Source of the DNA: Lepeophtheirus salmonis
Lineage: Eukaryota; Arthropoda; Copepoda; Siphonostomatoida; Caligidae
Direction of reading: 5' to 3'
Length of the DNA: 64,000 nt
NCBI RefSeq assembly: GCF_016086655.4
Contig: NC_052135.2
Coordinates: forward strand, 25,820,363 to 25,884,362
The translations under genes and the position numbers were made by a program. Positions 37,701 to 50,045 of the stretch are shown piece after piece (the stretch's first letter is position 1; the number at the start of each line of letters is the position of its first letter). The notes under the pieces were generated by a model. It was given only the letters and a program-made list of their open reading frames with translations. It searched no databases and had not been told where the DNA came from.

Positions 37701-40700
37701 CTCAAATTAATAAAAATCTTTAATTATTTCCCCAAACTATTAAAGAGAATCAAATGACCTTGATGTATTAGGTATAACCTATATTTTATTTGCAAACATC
37801 TTAAATTAATGAGTAATGTATTTTGTGCTAAATACATATGGTATAGTAGTATATATATATATAGGGGTGAACAAAACGTTGAACAATAAAAGATTTGAGG
37901 TTAGAAAAGAAAAGAAAGACATTAAGCAGTAAAATAGTAATACATTTTTTCATTTCACAATAATATAACATACAGCTGATGTTAAAAAAGAGTCTTAATT
38001 CAGTATTACTATAAGTATCGCTCTCGCCTTCTCCTCGCACTCTGAGAAATGCCCATCCCTATGTATAATTAATATTAAAGTTTTAAATTGTATATTGTGC
38101 CACATATTCTTTATATCCATTATTCATTACATTTATACGTAAATCATTTTACTCCTTATTAAATCTCGTAATTATCGAATAACTAATTGAATGTGAAACA
38201 TTGCATTTGATTCCTTCGAATCACAGTTACTATAAATGCTTCATTAAAATTCTTAGTCGCATTTTTAGTTGCAACTTGTTTGTATAATCTCCTTACAAAA
38301 CAACTTCTACATATCATATACAAAAAGTTAGAAAAATGGACAATCACTATTTGGATATCCTCATCCACTTCCGACGAGGGGGGGAAAATCCACCTGTGTC
38401 CTTTGCGGAAGGATATGACCATAAAACCATATATTTCTTCGAAAAATCAAAGAAAGGGAAACGGTTTAAAACACTAAGCAAATCAAAAGTTATAAATTCA
38501 GTGTGCTAGGATTTTTTTTTTTTTTTTGTTAAGTATTTTTTTCATTTTTTCCGAGTGACATCTCATTTTAGCCTATTCTAATAAGAAGTGATTTAAAGAA
38601 ACTTCGGCCTTTTCAAATTTTCCAAACATAACAAAAGGTCTAATTGAAAAATAATTTGTTCTCTCTCAATATAATGACTTTTTTGTATCCCTTTTAGAAT
38701 AGGAATATATTTTTTCCAGAGGACCTTCATTGCTGTATTTTTTGAAAGTCACTACAAAAAATATCAAAAATTTTGAGCGATACCCTATTTTTTTCAGACT
38801 CTGACAGTCCATGAAGTGTCACTTCCTTCTACCACAACAGTTCTGACTAATAGTGTTTGGTTTCGGTCTGGAAATCCTAGAACGGATTCAGATCGTTATA
38901 ATTTAAGATATAATGTAAGAACGAACTAATTCGGTACCAGTTCGGTCTCCACCTCTATGATCGTAGTAAACTTGGCTAGTCTACACACAAAAAAAATTAG
39001 AAACTAAAAAACTTTATCTTTAGAACGACTATATTAAATTTATTTACTAAAATTATACATTTTTCAGAAAAAAACTTTCATATTTTTTTTACTGACCGAA
39101 ATAAATCGGTCCACAAAGAATCACTTACGACTGACCTGGAAAAATAGGTCTTGGATAGAGTCTCTGCACTTCCTGGATCATACCTATATTTCAATTAAAA
39201 TATATAACTTTAATTATAATTTTCTTTTAATTACTTAGTAAGTAAATCCTCTTTCTACACTTATATCATACTTTCATGAATTAGGAGATTATTTAAAAGC
39301 TCAAAGGTCAAAAAATTCGTCCTTGTTTGTGGAACAAACAAAATCTGCGGGTAAATAAATGGAAAAACTAACAGAACATGAAGTAAAAAGACATTGAAAA
39401 ATCGTTAAAATTCGAACACAAAAGACGCAATATATATATCATATTAAATATGTAATTTATATCATATCTCATCTTAAATACATATTTAATGTCAATCAGA
39501 AACTAAGGGGGAAAAAGTGAAAAGGAAAGACCAACTTAATCATAAAAGAAAAAAAAAAAGTTCCCTTCCATATATGAGCAACATTTTTCTGCACCTGCAC
39601 TTTAAAATGTATGATAACGCCCAGGAAATGAGAAACAGAGAGATGATGATATTGTATCATCCATGGGTTGTAAGTAAGTACATGAGTAAGAAGAGCCATA
39701 ATTCCCCTCTCCTATATACATAAAAAGAAGCAACAGTGGCGTTTTTTTTCTTTTTTAATGACTAATGATTAAAACACTCTTTCTTTTTTTTTGTAAAAAT
39801 AATTTATTATGCGTATTAGGCTGGTTTGTTGTTCAACTTTATTCAAAATTCGATTATAGTTAGTTATTTAAGTTATTTTTAAAGTCACTTTATGCAGAAA
39901 TAATAGAACATAACGTCAGGAAATTTTGATGATCCATGTTAAAGTCCGACATCAGCAATGATAAAACTTCATCAAGTGACTTTATGACTAAAAAAAAGTA
40001 TTAACAACTGCATTGAATATTTCTAGATTCCAACGATTACCTCTGATATTTGAATATAATCAAAGTAATACGTACTAAAAATCCTTATGAAATTTTTACA
40101 TTTGTACAATAAATTTTGTTTTGATCAATAAGGGACGATATAAGTTGATAATTAGAGATCAATATCTCGTTTTTTCTATTTAAATAGTTAATTTTTATCT
40201 ATAATATGGAAATAAGGTTGTATAACGATGTAATAACACATTTTTAGCACATATTGGGGTCTGATTTCTAATAAAACTATATACATATATGAGTGGTATG
40301 GATTTGTGATAGACAGTGATGTTTAAGTAATTTTATTTGTGGGTCACATTTGGATACACAGGAATAGTTAATTATTTTCCTTCATATTACAACTAAAAGG
40401 CTGTTTATTTTTATAAATCTCGGTGTTTAGGTTCCTAAAACGGTAACATCATAAAATAATGACGTCAAATGAAAACAAACGCTCCATCGCACATATTTTT
40501 TTTTTTACATTTTCGGAAAAGAAAGATAAGAATACATTAATGAAATTTTGTATAGGTCATTTTCTTACCTCATGGAAACGTTTCCTCGTAATCGAAGTTA
40601 GAAAAATGTTTAAAAATAGACCGTCCTAATTTACATAGATGATAATAATAATATGTGAACTCACTCCCACAAAAGTAATATAATTTTACATTTGAGGCAA

Positions 40701-42099
40701 CAGATGAATAACATAACTTTATCAACGATCTTTCAACGGATAATTCCAGACATTTAAAGAAAGGGAATCCGCAATTGATCCCTTCCCATAGAATTACTCT
40801 CTGAGAAAAGTTCGAATGGTGTGACTTTTATTTTCTTTAAAAAAATAAAAAATTGAATTTTTTAAATTGTTTGTCAAATGTTTGTTTTACATAACTATAT
40901 TTTCTTTCTAAGAATTTGTCTGTTTTTATATGATATATTTATATTTGAGTAATGAGAGAGGTTGTAAAATGATATGGTATGTAAATAGGTCAAGCCCCTT
41001 TTGTGATTAAGCCCATGTGTGAAAAATCGTTGAATTTTGTCCTCAAGTATTAAATCCCTCCATGTACGTACAGCTTATAATGTATATATGGCATGACAAA
41101 TGACTTAAAATTAATCAAGTTCTTTGCTTTGACCTACTCTGAGGATATATATATATATACATTGTAGATATATGAGGCATTTCATATCTTTTATCTATCA
41201 TTTTCACACCTTATTTGATGATAAATGATGTATATGTATATGCCCTTCGTCTCAAACTATGCATGTACACATGATATAATTGGATCTTTCCCTCCTAAGA
41301 ATCTGCAGTCGTCGGAGGAGCAAAAATAAAAAGTACGTTTCGTTCCATTTCCGCCTTTAACCGTCCTTTTTCTGATGGAACAAACATACATATATCACTA
41401 GCAGTTGTGTACCTTCGTTGGCTCTCTTCTACATCATCTGTAATTGACGTGTAGAATTTCACAATATGTCAGAAGGAAGTAAAATATTATTTTCTCTTCC
41501 TTAGCTTGTTACTTATCTATATTATTATGTTGACTTATCTATATATATATACCATGTACCAACGAAATTAGCCTCTATCCCCCCTACATACATATATATT
41601 CATCATCGCCTCAATGTTTCGAATAGGGACTAAAACATTTTATCTAACTTCCATAGCACATTAATTTCTGTTGCATCAACCTTTTCCCATAAAAAAAGAT
41701 GAAATGAAGAGGTTTTGCATTATATCATATACTTTTTATTGATTAATTAGATATTGAAAGTAAAATCATGTATACAGATATGACTATTGAAGAAAAATAT
41801 GGATAGAGTCCTTTTATTTAAAAAAAAAATGTAGAGCTCAGAACAAAGGATTTTATTCATTGTAATTATCGCCAGTAGTACAAAGTAATCATGAGTAATA
41901 AAAACTTTGAATTGTGTGGATATAATATAATGTTCAAATCTGGGATAACGTCACAGCTTTTGAATGCAAACATGGAAGAAGGGACTAGAAATATTTTAAA
42001 TAGTATTCAAAACAATGGACATCCAATACATTTTATTGTGATTCCTAAAAGATACATTCTGACCACATAATTAGTTAATATTACTTTTACAACTTCTGT
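34705..42099. other. Long gene-free AT-rich stretch
   Basis: I see no convincing gene, transposase or RNA gene. It contains GGTACC/GGTCTGG-type repeat scraps at 35370-35425 and 38853-39175, AT microsatellites (for example near 37185-37200 and 41145-41160) and many T runs. Short open frames at 35988-36293 and 38183-38422 look like chance. Confidence 0.55.
38853..39175. repeat. GGTCTGG/GGTACC-type interspersed repeat, longest copy
   Basis: GGTCTGGAAATCCTAGAACG matches GGTCTGGAAATCCTAAACTG at 23951, and GGTACCAGTTCGGTCTCC links it to the GGTACC scraps at 11120 and 20815. ATAAATCGGTCCAC and GACCTGGAAAAATAGGTC lie further in. No open frame. Confidence 0.5.
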
Positions 42100-42185
42100 T
42101 ACTACTTGATCTAAGAAGTAACATTGTAGCAACGAGTGTGTGTAGCTAAAACTTAGCGTGTTATATTTCTAAAAATATTGATGAA
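42100..42185. repeat. Repeat family F, copy 1 (left part only)
   Basis: ACTTGATCTAAGAAGTAACA, then TTGTAGCAACGAGTGTGTGT, then AGCTAAAACTTAGCG. It matches 43325-43510 and the copies at 47.6 and 49.9 kb but stops after the left third. Confidence 0.5.
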
Positions 42186-42494
42186 ATTATGATCAGTTAT
42201 TCGTAGGATACAAAAGAGCTGATAGTAAAAGGGGTTAATTTAGCTAAATGAAAGACGGATATACCAAAAAGATTCCCTTGGGTATCTAAGTTTGCAATTT
42301 TTAATATTTTTTTTAAAATTTCATATTAAATACTATTTTAATAATGCTTTAATTAAAACATGGATACATCAAGTAGTGAATAAATATTGCATAATTTAGT
42401 TTAATGTACTTCATTCTAATCTGAATGAAATCAAATGAGCTCGGACATGGTTGACATCAGAAAGAGATTTGTGCAATATATGTATACAAAAACA

Positions 42495-43095
42495 TTATTT
42501 GTGAGTTGGCTGCCATGTGAGGCAATTAAAGCCTCCCAGCGGGGTTGGAAATCCGCGCAGACATGTGAGATGTATCTGTGACTCATCTTCTTCCATTTCT
42601 TATTGACAAAGCACTTGAGGTCGGCAATGTTGATGTAGAAGACTCGGCAGGCTTTGAACTACAGTTTCTAAAAGATGCTGTAGTCCAAAGGCTTGAAGTC
42701 CAGGTACTGGGGTGGCCAGAAGTTAATTAAGACGTCATTAAGAATAATACTACAACGCTTCATACATAATTTTTATGCTTTTGAGTAAAGAATGTTCTCT
42801 CCTCAAACCTCTTTGATTTCTCACAAGTAGCTTTGACCACCTTTTATCACGGTAGACAGGTTTTTGGATTTCTTTTTGCAAATTCGGCCATGGACATGGC
42901 CTGTTTAACCTCAAAAGGTTGTTTGGTAGCTTAGAGTCTTAGTTTGAGTGACCTACCAATTGGAGTACGATCTATGAAGACGGAACCATCTTCCAGGTGC
43001 TTGCAGACACAGAAGATCCTGAGCTGTTTAACGATATCCGAAGTGTCCTAGGCAGCGCTGATCAAAGTTACAATCTTCAATCTTTTTGTTTCCGT
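42495..43095 (-). pseudogene. Internally deleted mariner transposase
   Basis: The minus strand gives an N-terminal helix-turn-helix region (DIVKQLRIFCVCKHLEDGS and FIDRTPIGRS, near 42.96-43.05 kb, then MSMAEFAKRNPKTCLP). It then jumps to the C-terminal third: FWPPQYLDFKPLDYSIF carries the third catalytic Asp, followed by FKACRVFYINIADLKCFVNK and FQPRWEALIASHGSQL. The middle of the protein, with the first two catalytic Asp residues, is missing, and stops are present. It is a dead deletion derivative of a DD37D-like mariner. Its ends were not identified. Confidence 0.72.
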
Positions 43096-43249
43096 CTTTG
43101 TATAGAAGAGAGATATATTTGTTTGCGCTATCACGTCTGAAAGATAACAACAACAGCTTTTCATGTATGATCCCAACTTTAAAATAGAAACTCTCTACTT
43201 CTCTAAAAAAATAAAGTTAAAGGGACGGTTCAAGACTTATTCACTGCCA

Positions 43250-43510
43250 AGTCTTTTTATTAATAAAGTAAAGTTTGTTTACCTGTGAGGCCTAATATTT
43301 TATTGCTGAATCTCTTAAAGTTCATCATAACTTGATCTAAACAAATAACTTCGTAGCAATGGACAATTGTAACTTAAGTCCAGTGCATCATACTAAAAAA
43401 GAAAAGAAAAGGGGAATACACATCTACCTTTATTGATAAAGCAAAAATTGTCTTTCTGTCGGTTATCCACTCTTATTCCAGCAGCACTGGAATATACTTT
43501 TGTGTACGAT
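43250..43510. repeat. Repeat family F, tail plus second copy
   Basis: A tail block TATTAATAAAGTAAAGTTTG lies at 43258-43277. A further unit begins near 43325 (ACTTGATCTAAACAAATAAC, TCGTAGCAATGG) and runs to GATAAAGCAAAAATTGTCTTTCTGT near 43460. The tail could be the other end of the copy truncated at 42185, with the mariner at 42.5-43.1 kb in between. Confidence 0.5.
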
Positions 43511-44425
43511 GAAATAGCTATATGAGAAACTTTTTTTATGTTTCTTGTTTTCAATAAACTGTCCTTCTAAAATATTAAGTAGGTTTGAAAGATTTTGTGG
43601 AGTAAGTCCATAATATATGTATGCATATTAAAAAAACATATAATTAATTCCCCTGGAGCTTTGAATACATTATCATTACTTATTTTCCCTTTCCAAAGCA
43701 TGATGATGATCCTTTGATAAAAACCGGATGAAGGACTGCGTAGGTTGAGTCCCCCATCTCTCTCTTGTCCGAGTATTATATTAATTGATGCTATTTGTGG
43801 TATTTGAATATTTCTTAATATTGGTAATAGTATGTAATAATGTTAAAGCTAATACTTATATGTATATACGTAGGTAAATAGCCTGGATTTTATATATTAT
43901 TATTGTTATTACCTACTCCTAAGTCATAAGAAATTCAAAAAATTAAAAAACACCAAAAATTGAATACATAAATATGTATGTAGGTATTAAACATGCTATT
44001 TTTATGGGCCCAACTTTCTCACTCTACTTTGATTAGATATGTGCTCTCATAATATGTATATATGATATATTAACATAAATACAATCTTGTACAAAAATCA
44101 AGAAAATGAGAAATCCCAGTTCAATTTATCTTAAATCATATTTATATATTTTTGTTTTTCCTATAATATTTTGATATTTTAAGCTATTTTTAAGCTTTTC
44201 TTTGTCAAGATTTGTTAATTTATTTAGATACTAGTATGTGCATAAGTATTGGCACCCTCAAAAGTTTCGGCTATTTTCAAGGTCAGTTCTATGATATATA
44301 ACAAGAAGATATGGAGAGTCGAGAGCTTCTTTGATATGAGTACTTTAAATCCTCCCTTGAGAATCTTTTTGGGTTTGATGAACTACTTCAGTATTGTCTA
44401 GTAGGCCAGAGACCAAATAACATTG

Positions 44426-45915
44426 TGTTCAAGTCAGAGAGAAGATTGTTCAATTATTTAAGAAAGATATTAGATACAAATCGATTTCCATGCAATTAGA
44501 TGCTCCTAAATCAGCTATTCCTAACATAACCAAGAAATATTAAGAATATGAAGAAGTTTTTAATCGTAAAAGAACTGGTCGATCATCAAAACTACAGGGT
44601 CGACGCGATATTATTAACAAATTTCAAAAAATTTACAAAACATAATAATAATTTATTAAATCTAAAAATTCAAAAAACTATTTGAAAGGTTTCTTTTCTG
44701 GCTTCGAATTCTACTCAAAGTAGGTCCCGTCAGTGGCATGGACCCTCTCCAGCCTGGACCTGAACCTGTTGCAGGTGCACTCAACCTTGTATCTGGGGAA
44801 GTTGTTGAAAATCATGATGATGCCCTGCTTTAACTCGGCCACCGTGTTGTGCGAGGTTCGGTTGGTGTCCCGTTGAACTGTATTGAACATTATCGGTAGA
44901 AGTCACTGGGATTGTAGTTGTGGCTGTTGGGATGCCAGATTTTTGGGGTAGTGTAGTTTTCGAAGTTCTGGGACAGCCACATTTGGGACTTGTGGGCAAA
45001 AAAGAAAAAAAAAAGAATGATAAATAACCCCGATGCTCTTCACTGTGTTCCTCAACATGCAAGTACCCTTTATAATGTCACGGATATAAAAACCGTTACG
45101 AATCATCATAATCACGGTTATTATTTTCCATTAGTTGGACGGATTAAAGTTTTTGGACTCCAATGTTTTCAGCACCACGTGTTCTCAACTACTGACCCAA
45201 TATTTTGGAAAAATGATACAGTAATTTACTGCTACCTAACCGTCATTATGTGCAATAATATCAAGTGTCAAAAATAGTGTGTCGACCCTGTATCTTCTCA
45301 CTTGCAAATGGTCAAGGAAGTCAAAATTAACCCCGGAACATATACCAATGAGATTTTTGATGATTTAAAGAAGAATGGGATAGTTGTTACAAAAAAAACG
45401 ACATATATAATGCTTTACAAAGAAGATTATCTTGGGAGACGTCCAAGAAAGACACCATTACTCAAACCTTAGATCAAGATTAAATTTTTCCGAAGAACAC
45501 TTGGAGAAGAATATGACATTCTGGTAAACAGTATTGTGGTCGGATGAAACAAAAATCGAGCTTTTTGGTTAGAGCTCTACCCAGTTCGTTTGGAAGAAAT
45601 CTCGAGAGGCCTTCTCTCCTTGTAACACAATACCTACAGTGAAGCATAGTGGGGATCAATCATGCTTTGGAGCTCTTTTTCTTCCAAAGGTACTCGAAGG
45701 CTTGTCAGAGTAAATGGAAAAATGACAAAAGAGGATTATATAAATTAAAAAAATGTGTTCATGCCAGAAAACACATAAATATCACAGAACTCAATATATT
45801 TAATATTGAAGAGTGGCAAAATATTCTTAATACAATTTGTTTGAACTTAAATGTAAATTATAATAACAGATTAGTCAAAGTTATCAGAAATAAAGGTTAC
45901 ACAATTGACTATTAA
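44426..45915 (+). pseudogene. Tc1 (DD34E) transposase remnant, split by an insertion
   Basis: Before the insertion, plus-strand frames give VREKIVQLFKKDIRYKSISM (helix-turn-helix), then EEVFNRKRTGRSSKL. After it, VKEVKINPGTYTNEIFDDLK, NGIVVTKKT and LGRRPRKTPLLKP continue in the proper order. LWSDETKIELFG holds the first catalytic Asp, then come GSIMLWSSFSSKGTRRLVRV and NGKMTKEDYIN. A deletion then joins this directly to VHARKHINITELNIF and the C-terminal EEWQNILNTICLNLNVNYNN, RLVKVIRNKGYTIDY, ending at 45915. The second Asp and the Glu are within the lost part. Stops and a frameshift add to the damage. Confidence 0.85.
44595..45290 (-). mobile_element. Short mariner derivative nested inside the Tc1 element
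   Basis: The 696-bp unit has inverted ends CAGGGTCGACGCGATATTAT (left) and CAGGGTCGACACACTATTTT (right, reverse strand), each against TA (44593-44594 and 45291-45292). The minus strand retains only a mariner C-terminal region: MWLSQNFENYTTPKIWHPNS, NYNPSDFY (third catalytic Asp), VQRDTNRTSHNTVAELKQGI, then RFRSRLERVHATDGTYFE. The N-terminal and central parts are gone, so it is non-autonomous. The Tc1 reading order continues across the insertion, so this element landed after the Tc1. Confidence 0.85.
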
Positions 45916-45943
45916 TAAAAGGGGTGCCAATACCTTTGCCATG

Positions 45944-47599
45944 TATTTTTCAATGACCTTTCCTGATGTCTAACACGACCTGAATTGGCACGTAAGTATA
46001 CCGATAAATCTCATAGTTTGTGTTACCAAAGTTAAAATAATCAAAATCACTGTCATGGCGTAACTCCCTTGCTCATCAATCAAGATATTAAATTGACCAA
46101 AAAGTAAACCTAGAAACTGTCTGAGAAATGTATTTTATGCATTGTAAAGATATCAAATTTAAGATTTGTATTGTTGCTCTTTCTGTAACATTGATCAAGG
46201 TCAGATTGATCTTATCTTTATTTAAAAACAGAACAATCTAAACATATTTTAATTGATCTATCATGACTTATGATGATTCGTTTGGAAAATAACATGTAAT
46301 ATAAAAGGGCAGGGAGACAATATGCATTCAAATAATAAGAAAAAAGTGCTTTATCATTTAAGTCATATTATATTTTTTTTCTCATGTATGTAGATTTTGG
46401 GTAAGTATTGTGCCTAAAAAGATGATCAAAACAATTGATCTATTATGAATAAAATGCTTGATTTTTTAAAAAAAAAAAAAAAAAAAGATTGACAAATGCC
46501 AACAATATTCAGTTTCAAAAGGACAAATTAAATTACTAAATAGAATGATGAATTAGTTTAATGATTACACAAGGCAATTATGTTCCCTTGTTGTTTATTC
46601 TTTTGCATTGAATGGCCATGAAATCAAAGAAATAGTGCATTGTTCTATACCCTATTAATAAAGTTTGGAGCATAATTAGTTTATCTCATTGTATACAAAA
46701 CTGTAATTGATCTAAATATGATTGGGCTATGATTATTTTTTTATTATCATTTATGAAGGAGAAATTATAGTGGAGCCTTACAGCAAAAAATAAATAGACG
46801 CGACAGAATGCCTGAAATGATTATGCAAAGATTTCAGCTTAAATAGAGGGTATACTTTTGTTTTTTTCTTACATTAACAGGTTAAAACTTCAAGGACATA
46901 GTAATCATCTATTGGGACTGTTTAATGTGTAAGAATGGTCTTCTATCCAATCAATTTGAAACAGGTTTTGCTTCCAGTCAGGTTTTGCTTCCAGTACTTC
47001 TGCAGTTAGCAATCTTTAGATACAGACTATATACATTAAACTTATCTAAGTATTATTATTATTTGTTATAAAATTGTTTAATTAATTTCATTGTTGCTTT
47101 CATGTTTCTCTTTTGTCAGAGTAGTAAAATATATGCATCTAATTTTCTTCTTTTTTCGTTGTTTAAAGTTTAAAAACCTACTAAGACACGTTCAGTTTGA
47201 GTTGACTGTGCATGTGAGATCAGAAAATTTCTATTGACCCGAACCAGTCATTATTCTTCTTTGATATTTATAGCAAGCATCAATGTTAGTTCTACACTGA
47301 GACCTAGGGTGTGCTGACCAGTGATCATATAAAGCAAACATGATGGATTACGATTTTACATGCACATGCCAAGAAATTCATAATACTGGACACCAAAATC
47401 CCAACCTGTCAGTTCTTGAGGTCCACCACAATAGTTGCAAGACTCTTGGTGTACTCAGCATAGAGTCCAGACAAGAGAAATGTATATGAAAGGACTTTAA
47501 TATATTTGTTGCCTGTTTTACCCATAGTTAAAAACATGCAGAGAGACAACAAGTTATTTTTGATGGCAGTTTGGCATTGTGAGGCAAATGCGTGACTAC
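45944..47599. other. Gene-free AT-rich stretch
   Basis: No gene is recognised. It includes 19 A at 46468-46486, ATCA/TGAT-rich sequence and the short tandem at 46962-46995. Confidence 0.5.
46962..46995. repeat. Perfect 17-bp tandem duplication
   Basis: CAGGTTTTGCTTCCAGT occurs twice in a row without change, so the duplication is recent. Confidence 0.92.
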
Positions 47600-47790
47600 T
47601 TGATTTTATAACTAACAATGTATCAACGAGCGCAAGTAACTAAAGCTAAGTATATCATATAATAGAATAATAGTGGAGTACATATCTATATTAATAAAGC
47701 TATGCTTGTTGGTCTGCCTGTTGAAGACATCTAATAACTCCAAACAATACTGGTTATTGCTGCTAGAAATGAATTAAATTGATATGTTAG
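47600..47790. repeat. Repeat family F, copy 3
   Basis: Left part ACAATGTATCAACGAGCGCA, AGTAACTAAAGCTAAG. Right part TATATTAATAAAGCTATGCT, TGTTGGTCTGCCTGTTGAAG. Same order and spacing class as copies at 43.3 and 49.9 kb. Confidence 0.55.
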
Positions 47791-49804
47791 CTGCATACTT
47801 TTTTTTCCTACATACGATAGAAAATTGCAATGAATTTGATACTAGAGTTGTCTCGAATACAATAAAAGTCATGGGTAAATTTTTTTGTATATCTATCTCA
47901 AGGGCTTAGGTAAAGGTTTGTATAATGAACATTGGATATTTGATGTAAAATTTGAAAAGGGCTATTTACAAAGTACGTACGCAGGTAGGTAGGAGAAAGG
48001 TTTTGAAATTTCAAACACGAGCTATAATAAAGTATTTAGATTATATGTAAAAAATACGAACACAGGGCAGGGTAGGTGCAAAAAATGACAAAAGTTTTTG
48101 TACATGACTCCAAAGAGCGAAATAATATGTTATGATTATTATTTAATATTAATGCTAATATACATTAATGTTGCACCTATGAGGACACAGGTGTGTTAAA
48201 TGTTTTAAGGTATCTTTCATATTTCAATGGAACACTCGAGGTTGCTCCAAGATCAAAAGTATAAAAATATTAAAAAATCCATGAGGCTGTCCAGGCTGCC
48301 ATCAAAGGAAATAATTTTAAGAGGCTACTCAATAATACCTTCAATCGGGTAAAGTGGTTTCTAATAGGGTTAGCAGACTTTTTCGTGCAAAACTAAAAAA
48401 ATCATACGTTTGGGAAAAATTATAGGTTATGTTTATCTAAAGAATCTTGCCTAATTAATTATGCTTAGGCTTACCGTTTTGTTTAGAAATTTATTTTAAA
48501 TGAAAGGATGATTTTCCATTTTATCATATGAAGAATCCCCCGTGTTTTATTTTACATCGAGGAAAAAAGTAGTAAGTCAGGAAAAAAAGAGAAGCTGGGC
48601 AAGAAGAAAGGAAAGAAAGACATTTAACTTATTTTAGCCCGTTTGACCACACGTTAGAAAAAGGGATTTTTTGGGTAACCCAATTTAAATATGAAAAAGA
48701 AACAAAAAAACAACTTATAGTTTCTGAAACTTTATAATTTAATGTAGGAAATGCACTTACATAATAAATTTTACATCATTTTCTTATTTTAGCTTCATGT
48801 TCCTTAATTTGGGTGATATTTTCGGTTAATATTTCTTAAAGCATAAATTGTCTCAAAAAGTATACAGCGGCTATATAAATTTGATGAGTCTTATAAAGTT
48901 TGACATAATATGGGCTACTTATAATAAATTAAATGAAATTTTTATAATATTTGGATCTGAAGAATTATGTTACGGAAACTAAAATATACCCATTTGACCC
49001 TACCCTATAGAACTAAAATTTGAGCCGCCTATTCGGGCAGATAAACACATGGGAACACTTTACAGTGGTAATTTCTATAGTTCCCCTTCAAAAATTGTCT
49101 AATCAAAAAGATTTTTTTAGTTCATTACTGTTAAAAATGATAAGCGATATAAAACTAGGGTTGAAAATTGAAGGAAAGAAAGAAAGAGAACAGTTGGTAC
49201 AGGTAAAAGAATCCTTTTCAATGAAATCAGTATTGGACCATTTCTATCAGGCCTATTTTTTATTGTGAATAAAAAGTAGCTCATAAAATGAAACCAGATA
49301 GCAATTATTGGCGTGCTCATTCACGTCTACAAAAATAACAAACATTGTGCATCTGTTCTTGAAAGTTGCCCTTTTTATCAACAATGCACACCATATTCAG
49401 AAACCCAAAATCAAACCCACTATTTGTTATTAATATTTTGGGTATCACTAGACATTGACTAAACTATTGCAAAAATCTCCTAAGTTTTCGGCTAGACATG
49501 TAAAAAATAGTGAAGAAATCACCGAAAATTATCAAACTGGCAACACATTAGTCTCAGTAAAGAATAGATTTTATTTTGCATTTTTTTTTTTAATGTATTG
49601 ACCAGGGACGCAAACTTTGTGTTGTACTCTTTTTAAATAACAAGAACGAATAAATTTTGATAATTAATTGCAGAATTAATCAATAACTTTTGTTGAATAC
49701 TCCAAAAAAAAAGAGTTATTAAAATGATAATTCATATTATCAAACAAGACAAACCATCTTCATTTTTTATATTAGAGTTTTGTTGGGTTGGATAAATGAT
49801 AAAA

Positions 49805-49830
49805 ATCAATAATGAAATATCATTATTGAT
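49805..49830. repeat. Perfect 11-bp stem hairpin
   Basis: ATCAATAATGA, AATA loop, exact reverse complement. It lies just upstream of repeat F copy 4. Confidence 0.8.
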
Positions 49831-49859
49831 ATTTTGATACTTTTTAATAGATAATAAAA

Positions 49860-50045
49860 TAATATTGTAACAACGATTTAGTGTAGCTAAAGCTCAGTGC
49901 GTCCTACTTAAAAAAATGTATATATATATATTCGAAAAAGAAATGAAATATACTACTAGGTATATACATATGTAAACAAAGCAATTTTTTTATGTTTGTC
50001 TGTTACCAAACTCCGAGCAATGCAAGTTATTCCTTCTATACTACT
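49860..50045. repeat. Repeat family F, copy 4
   Basis: Left part ATTGTAACAACGATTTAGTG, TAGCTAAAGCTCAGTGCGTC. Right part ATGTAAACAAAGCAATTTTT, TTTGTCTGTTACCAAACTCC. An AT microsatellite occupies the middle. Confidence 0.55.

Larger units (their letters stand above)
44234..45943 (+). mobile_element. Tc1 element (fish/amphibian-like type), interrupted and internally deleted
   Basis: The ends share TATTGGCACCC: left TGTGCATAAGTATTGGCACC, right (reverse strand) ATGGCAAAGGTATTGGCACC, both near TA. This outer sequence is typical of a widespread Tc1 group found in fishes, frogs and animals that live on them (general knowledge). The coding remnant runs in the plus direction. A 696-bp mariner derivative splits the element at 44595. 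It is a non-functional fossil with a readable order of parts. Confidence 0.85.

Noticed and set aside
48220..48380. Plus-strand stretch with HEAVQAAIKGNNFKRLLNNT-like reading
   Set aside because: Short, stop-flanked and unmatched to any family; kept out of the feature list.
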